From Peptostreptococcaceae bacterium (GTDB lineage: Bacteria > Bacillota > Clostridia > Peptostreptococcales > Peptostreptococcaceae): a stretch of DNA of 64,000 bases. The notes beneath the pieces were generated by a model, which was given only the letters and a program-made list of their open reading frames with translations, did no database searches and was not told the DNA's origin. Location: contig CABIZO010000001.1 of the NCBI GenBank assembly GCA_902363255.1, positions 248,001 to 312,000 on the forward strand. The letters are read 5' to 3'. Of this stretch, positions 62,432 to 64,000 are shown piece by piece; within the stretch, counting starts at the first letter, position 1; each line of letters starts with the position of its first letter. The position numbers were made by a program, and so were the translations under genes.

Positions 62432-63787
62432 ATGAATGCATTTAAAAGATCAATTTTATATATAACAAGAAAGAAAAAGAAAAGTCTTATAATGTTATTT
62501 ATATTATTTGGTATAGCAACAGCTGTTTTAAGTGGAATTTCTATCAAAAAAGCAGCAACAGTAGCAAGACAAGATTCAAATAAAGGTATTTCAAACATAT
62601 TTGAACTTCAAACAAATCTCGCTACAAACTTTGATGGACTAATTCCAGAAAGCTTAGTTAATAAAATATCTAAAGTGGATGGAATAAAAAATTATGATGG
62701 TATAATTGGCGGTTCAGGAATAGACTTTAAGAACATAAGCAGTGTTGACCCTGCAAATAATATGATTCAATACAATGAAGAAGAATACAAACATCTTTTT
62801 TCAGTAGAAGGACATACATCAACACAATACGATACTAAATTTACAAGCAAATCACTAAGACTAGTAGAAGGAAGACACCTTGTAGCAACAGATAAAAATA
62901 AAGTATTGATACACAAGGCTTTAGCTGAAAAAAATAAATTAAAAGTTGGAGATAAAATAAAAGGAACAAAAAATACTGTAGATTACAGAGCAACTAGTGA
63001 TTCACCAAATGAATATGACCTTGAAATTGTAGGTATCTTTGAAAGTGAAAACACAAAAAGAGAAGGAAGTCAGTTAGAAATTCCAGAAAATCTTATAATA
63101 TCAGATATAAACACTTTAAAAACTTTATATGGATATTCAGATGGTCAAATTCAATATACAAGCGCTGTATATAACACTAGCAAAAATGTAGATGACGTAA
63201 TTTCAAGTCTTAATAAAATTTCAGAAGACTGGAGTTTATATACAATATTAAAAAGTGAAGATACTTTTTTAGCATTATCAAAATCATTTGATGCTATGGA
63301 AAAAATTATAAATATAATTTTAATAGGAGCGATTGTAGTTGGTATAATAATACTTTCACTAGTTTTAGCATTTTGGATTCAAGGAAGAGTGCATGAAACA
63401 GGAATATTACTTTCTGTAGGAGTTCCAAAGTTCAAAATTATTTCACAATATATCATAGAATTACTGCTTATAGCTACTATAGCTTTTGGAGCTTCTTTCT
63501 TCTCAAGCAAAGCAATCTCACAAAGTATGGGCAATGCAATAGTTAGCCAAGCCAGCAAACAAGCTATACAAGAAGTTCAACAAGGATTTGGGGGATTCTC
63601 TTTAGGAGCTGATGCAAATAGTTCTTTAGCAACTCAAACTGCAGATGAAATTGATGTAGATGTAGAATTGAAAGAAGTTGCATATGTTTATTTAATAGGA
63701 ACAGCTATAATTATAACTTCAGTAATGATATCTTCAAGATCGATAATTAAATTAAAACCAAAAGAAATATTGTCAAAAATGAGCTAG
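62432..63787 (+). CDS. FtsX/MacB-type ABC transporter permease
   Basis: Membrane permease of 451 residues. An N-terminal membrane helix (about 17-37) is followed by a large extracellular domain (about 40-285) and three C-terminal helices (about 290-315, 340-365, 420-440) with LAFWIQGRVHETGILLSVGVPKFKII, a FtsX-family signature. It pairs with the ATPase that starts 11 bases downstream. GGAGGAAA precedes the ATG. Such pairs export peptides or resist antimicrobial peptides; the substrate is unknown. Confidence 0.88.
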   Translation: MNAFKRSILYITRKKKKSLIMLFILFGIATAVLSGISIKKAATVARQDSNKGISNIFELQTNLATNFDGLIPESLVNKISKVDGIKNYDGIIGGSGIDFKNISSVDPANNMIQYNEEEYKHLFSVEGHTSTQYDTKFTSKSLRLVEGRHLVATDKNKVLIHKALAEKNKLKVGDKIKGTKNTVDYRATSDSPNEYDLEIVGIFESENTKREGSQLEIPENLIISDINTLKTLYGYSDGQIQYTSAVYNTSKNVDDVISSLNKISEDWSLYTILKSEDTFLALSKSFDAMEKIINIILIGAIVVGIIILSLVLAFWIQGRVHETGILLSVGVPKFKIISQYIIELLLIATIAFGASFFSSKAISQSMGNAIVSQASKQAIQEVQQGFGGFSLGADANSSLATQTADEIDVDVELKEVAYVYLIGTAIIITSVMISSRSIIKLKPKEILSKMS

Positions 63788-63798
63788 GAGGAAGACAA

Positions 63799-64000
63799 AT
63801 GTCAATTTTAGCATTAAATAAGGTTAACTATTCATATAAAAATGGAAAAAAAGTTTTAAATGATGTAAGTATAGAATTTGAAAAAGGAAAGTTTTACACT
63901 ATTTTAGGAGTTTCAGGCTCAGGAAAAACAACCCTACTATCTTTATTAGCAGGTCTAGATGAACCTAGTAGCGGACAAATATTATATAATAATGAAGATA
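63799..64000 (+). CDS. ABC transporter ATPase, 5' part
   Basis: The first 67 codons of a MacB/LolD-type ATPase, cut by the window end. AGGAGG lies 7 bases before the ATG. The protein starts MSILALNKVNYSYKNGKK; Walker A is GVSGSGKTTLLSLLAGLD. It forms a transporter with the FtsX-type permease just upstream. Confidence 0.93.
   Translation, partial: MSILALNKVNYSYKNGKKVLNDVSIEFEKGKFYTILGVSGSGKTTLLSLLAGLDEPSSGQILYNNED

Overview
The window comes from a low-GC, anaerobic, spore-forming Firmicute. A/T-rich codon use, the glycolytic operon followed by secG, rnr, smpB and ssrA, a cotJABC spore-coat operon and a ytaF sporulation gene point to the Clostridia, most likely Peptostreptococcaceae (Paraclostridium, Paeniclostridium, Romboutsia or Clostridioides-like). 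The genus is an inference.

Positions 1-7.7 kb hold lower glycolysis in order: gap (5' end cut off by the window), pgk, tpiA, gpmI, eno and pyk. Positions 7.7-14.4 kb hold a zinc alcohol dehydrogenase, an MsrA-MsrB fusion, secG, a PH-domain protein, an AEC-family transporter and rnr. Many Firmicutes have secG, rnr, smpB and ssrA close together. Here about 19.5 kb lies between rnr and smpB. It holds an unrecognised gene pair, a VanY-VanR-VanS-type unit (no ligase genes), SelO, an exported hypothetical protein, an Ntn-type amide hydrolase, a Bce-type ABC transporter plus two-component system flanked by two paralogous GH25/SH3 lysozymes, and ytaF.

The most interesting part is an integrated element of about 18.15 kb at the 3' end of ssrA (tmRNA). 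A 17-bp core repeats at 34861-34877, inside the tmRNA 3' end, and at 53010-53026. A tandem AGCACACA motif lies just inside both ends and may be the integrase arm sites. The element has the layout of a phage satellite (PICI-like). It has a leftward integrase and repressor, three near-identical operators, rightward Cro-like and excisionase-like genes, a replication initiator with internal iteron-like repeats, DnaB, a sigma factor and two ArpU/RinA-like regulators. I recognise no terminase, portal, capsid or tail gene. Cargo sits at both ends: DarT/DarG next to attL, and a PIN-domain protein, a large noncoding structured region and an unrecognised three-gene operon towards attR. Near-identical GTAGGAGC/GCTCCTAC terminators close three cargo units.

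The 2.2 kb between 48.37 and 50.58 kb has no gene. It holds imperfect repeats and then a compact, hairpin-rich stretch of about 0.6 kb. That stretch has a candidate promoter, a possible pseudoknot and a Rho-independent terminator, and its size and context resemble the large ornate phage RNAs ROOL and GOLLD. This RNA and the attR-proximal three-gene operon are the best candidates for undescribed biology.

Positions 53.0-64 kb hold an IS1182-family element, cotJABC, a fused pair of gene remnants (PAP2 and XRE regulator), a single-domain globin, and a Fur-box-controlled siderophore-type ABC importer whose binding-protein gene carries a frameshift in an A-tract. An IS3-family remnant and the start of an FtsX-type permease/ATPase pair follow; the ATPase is cut by the window end.
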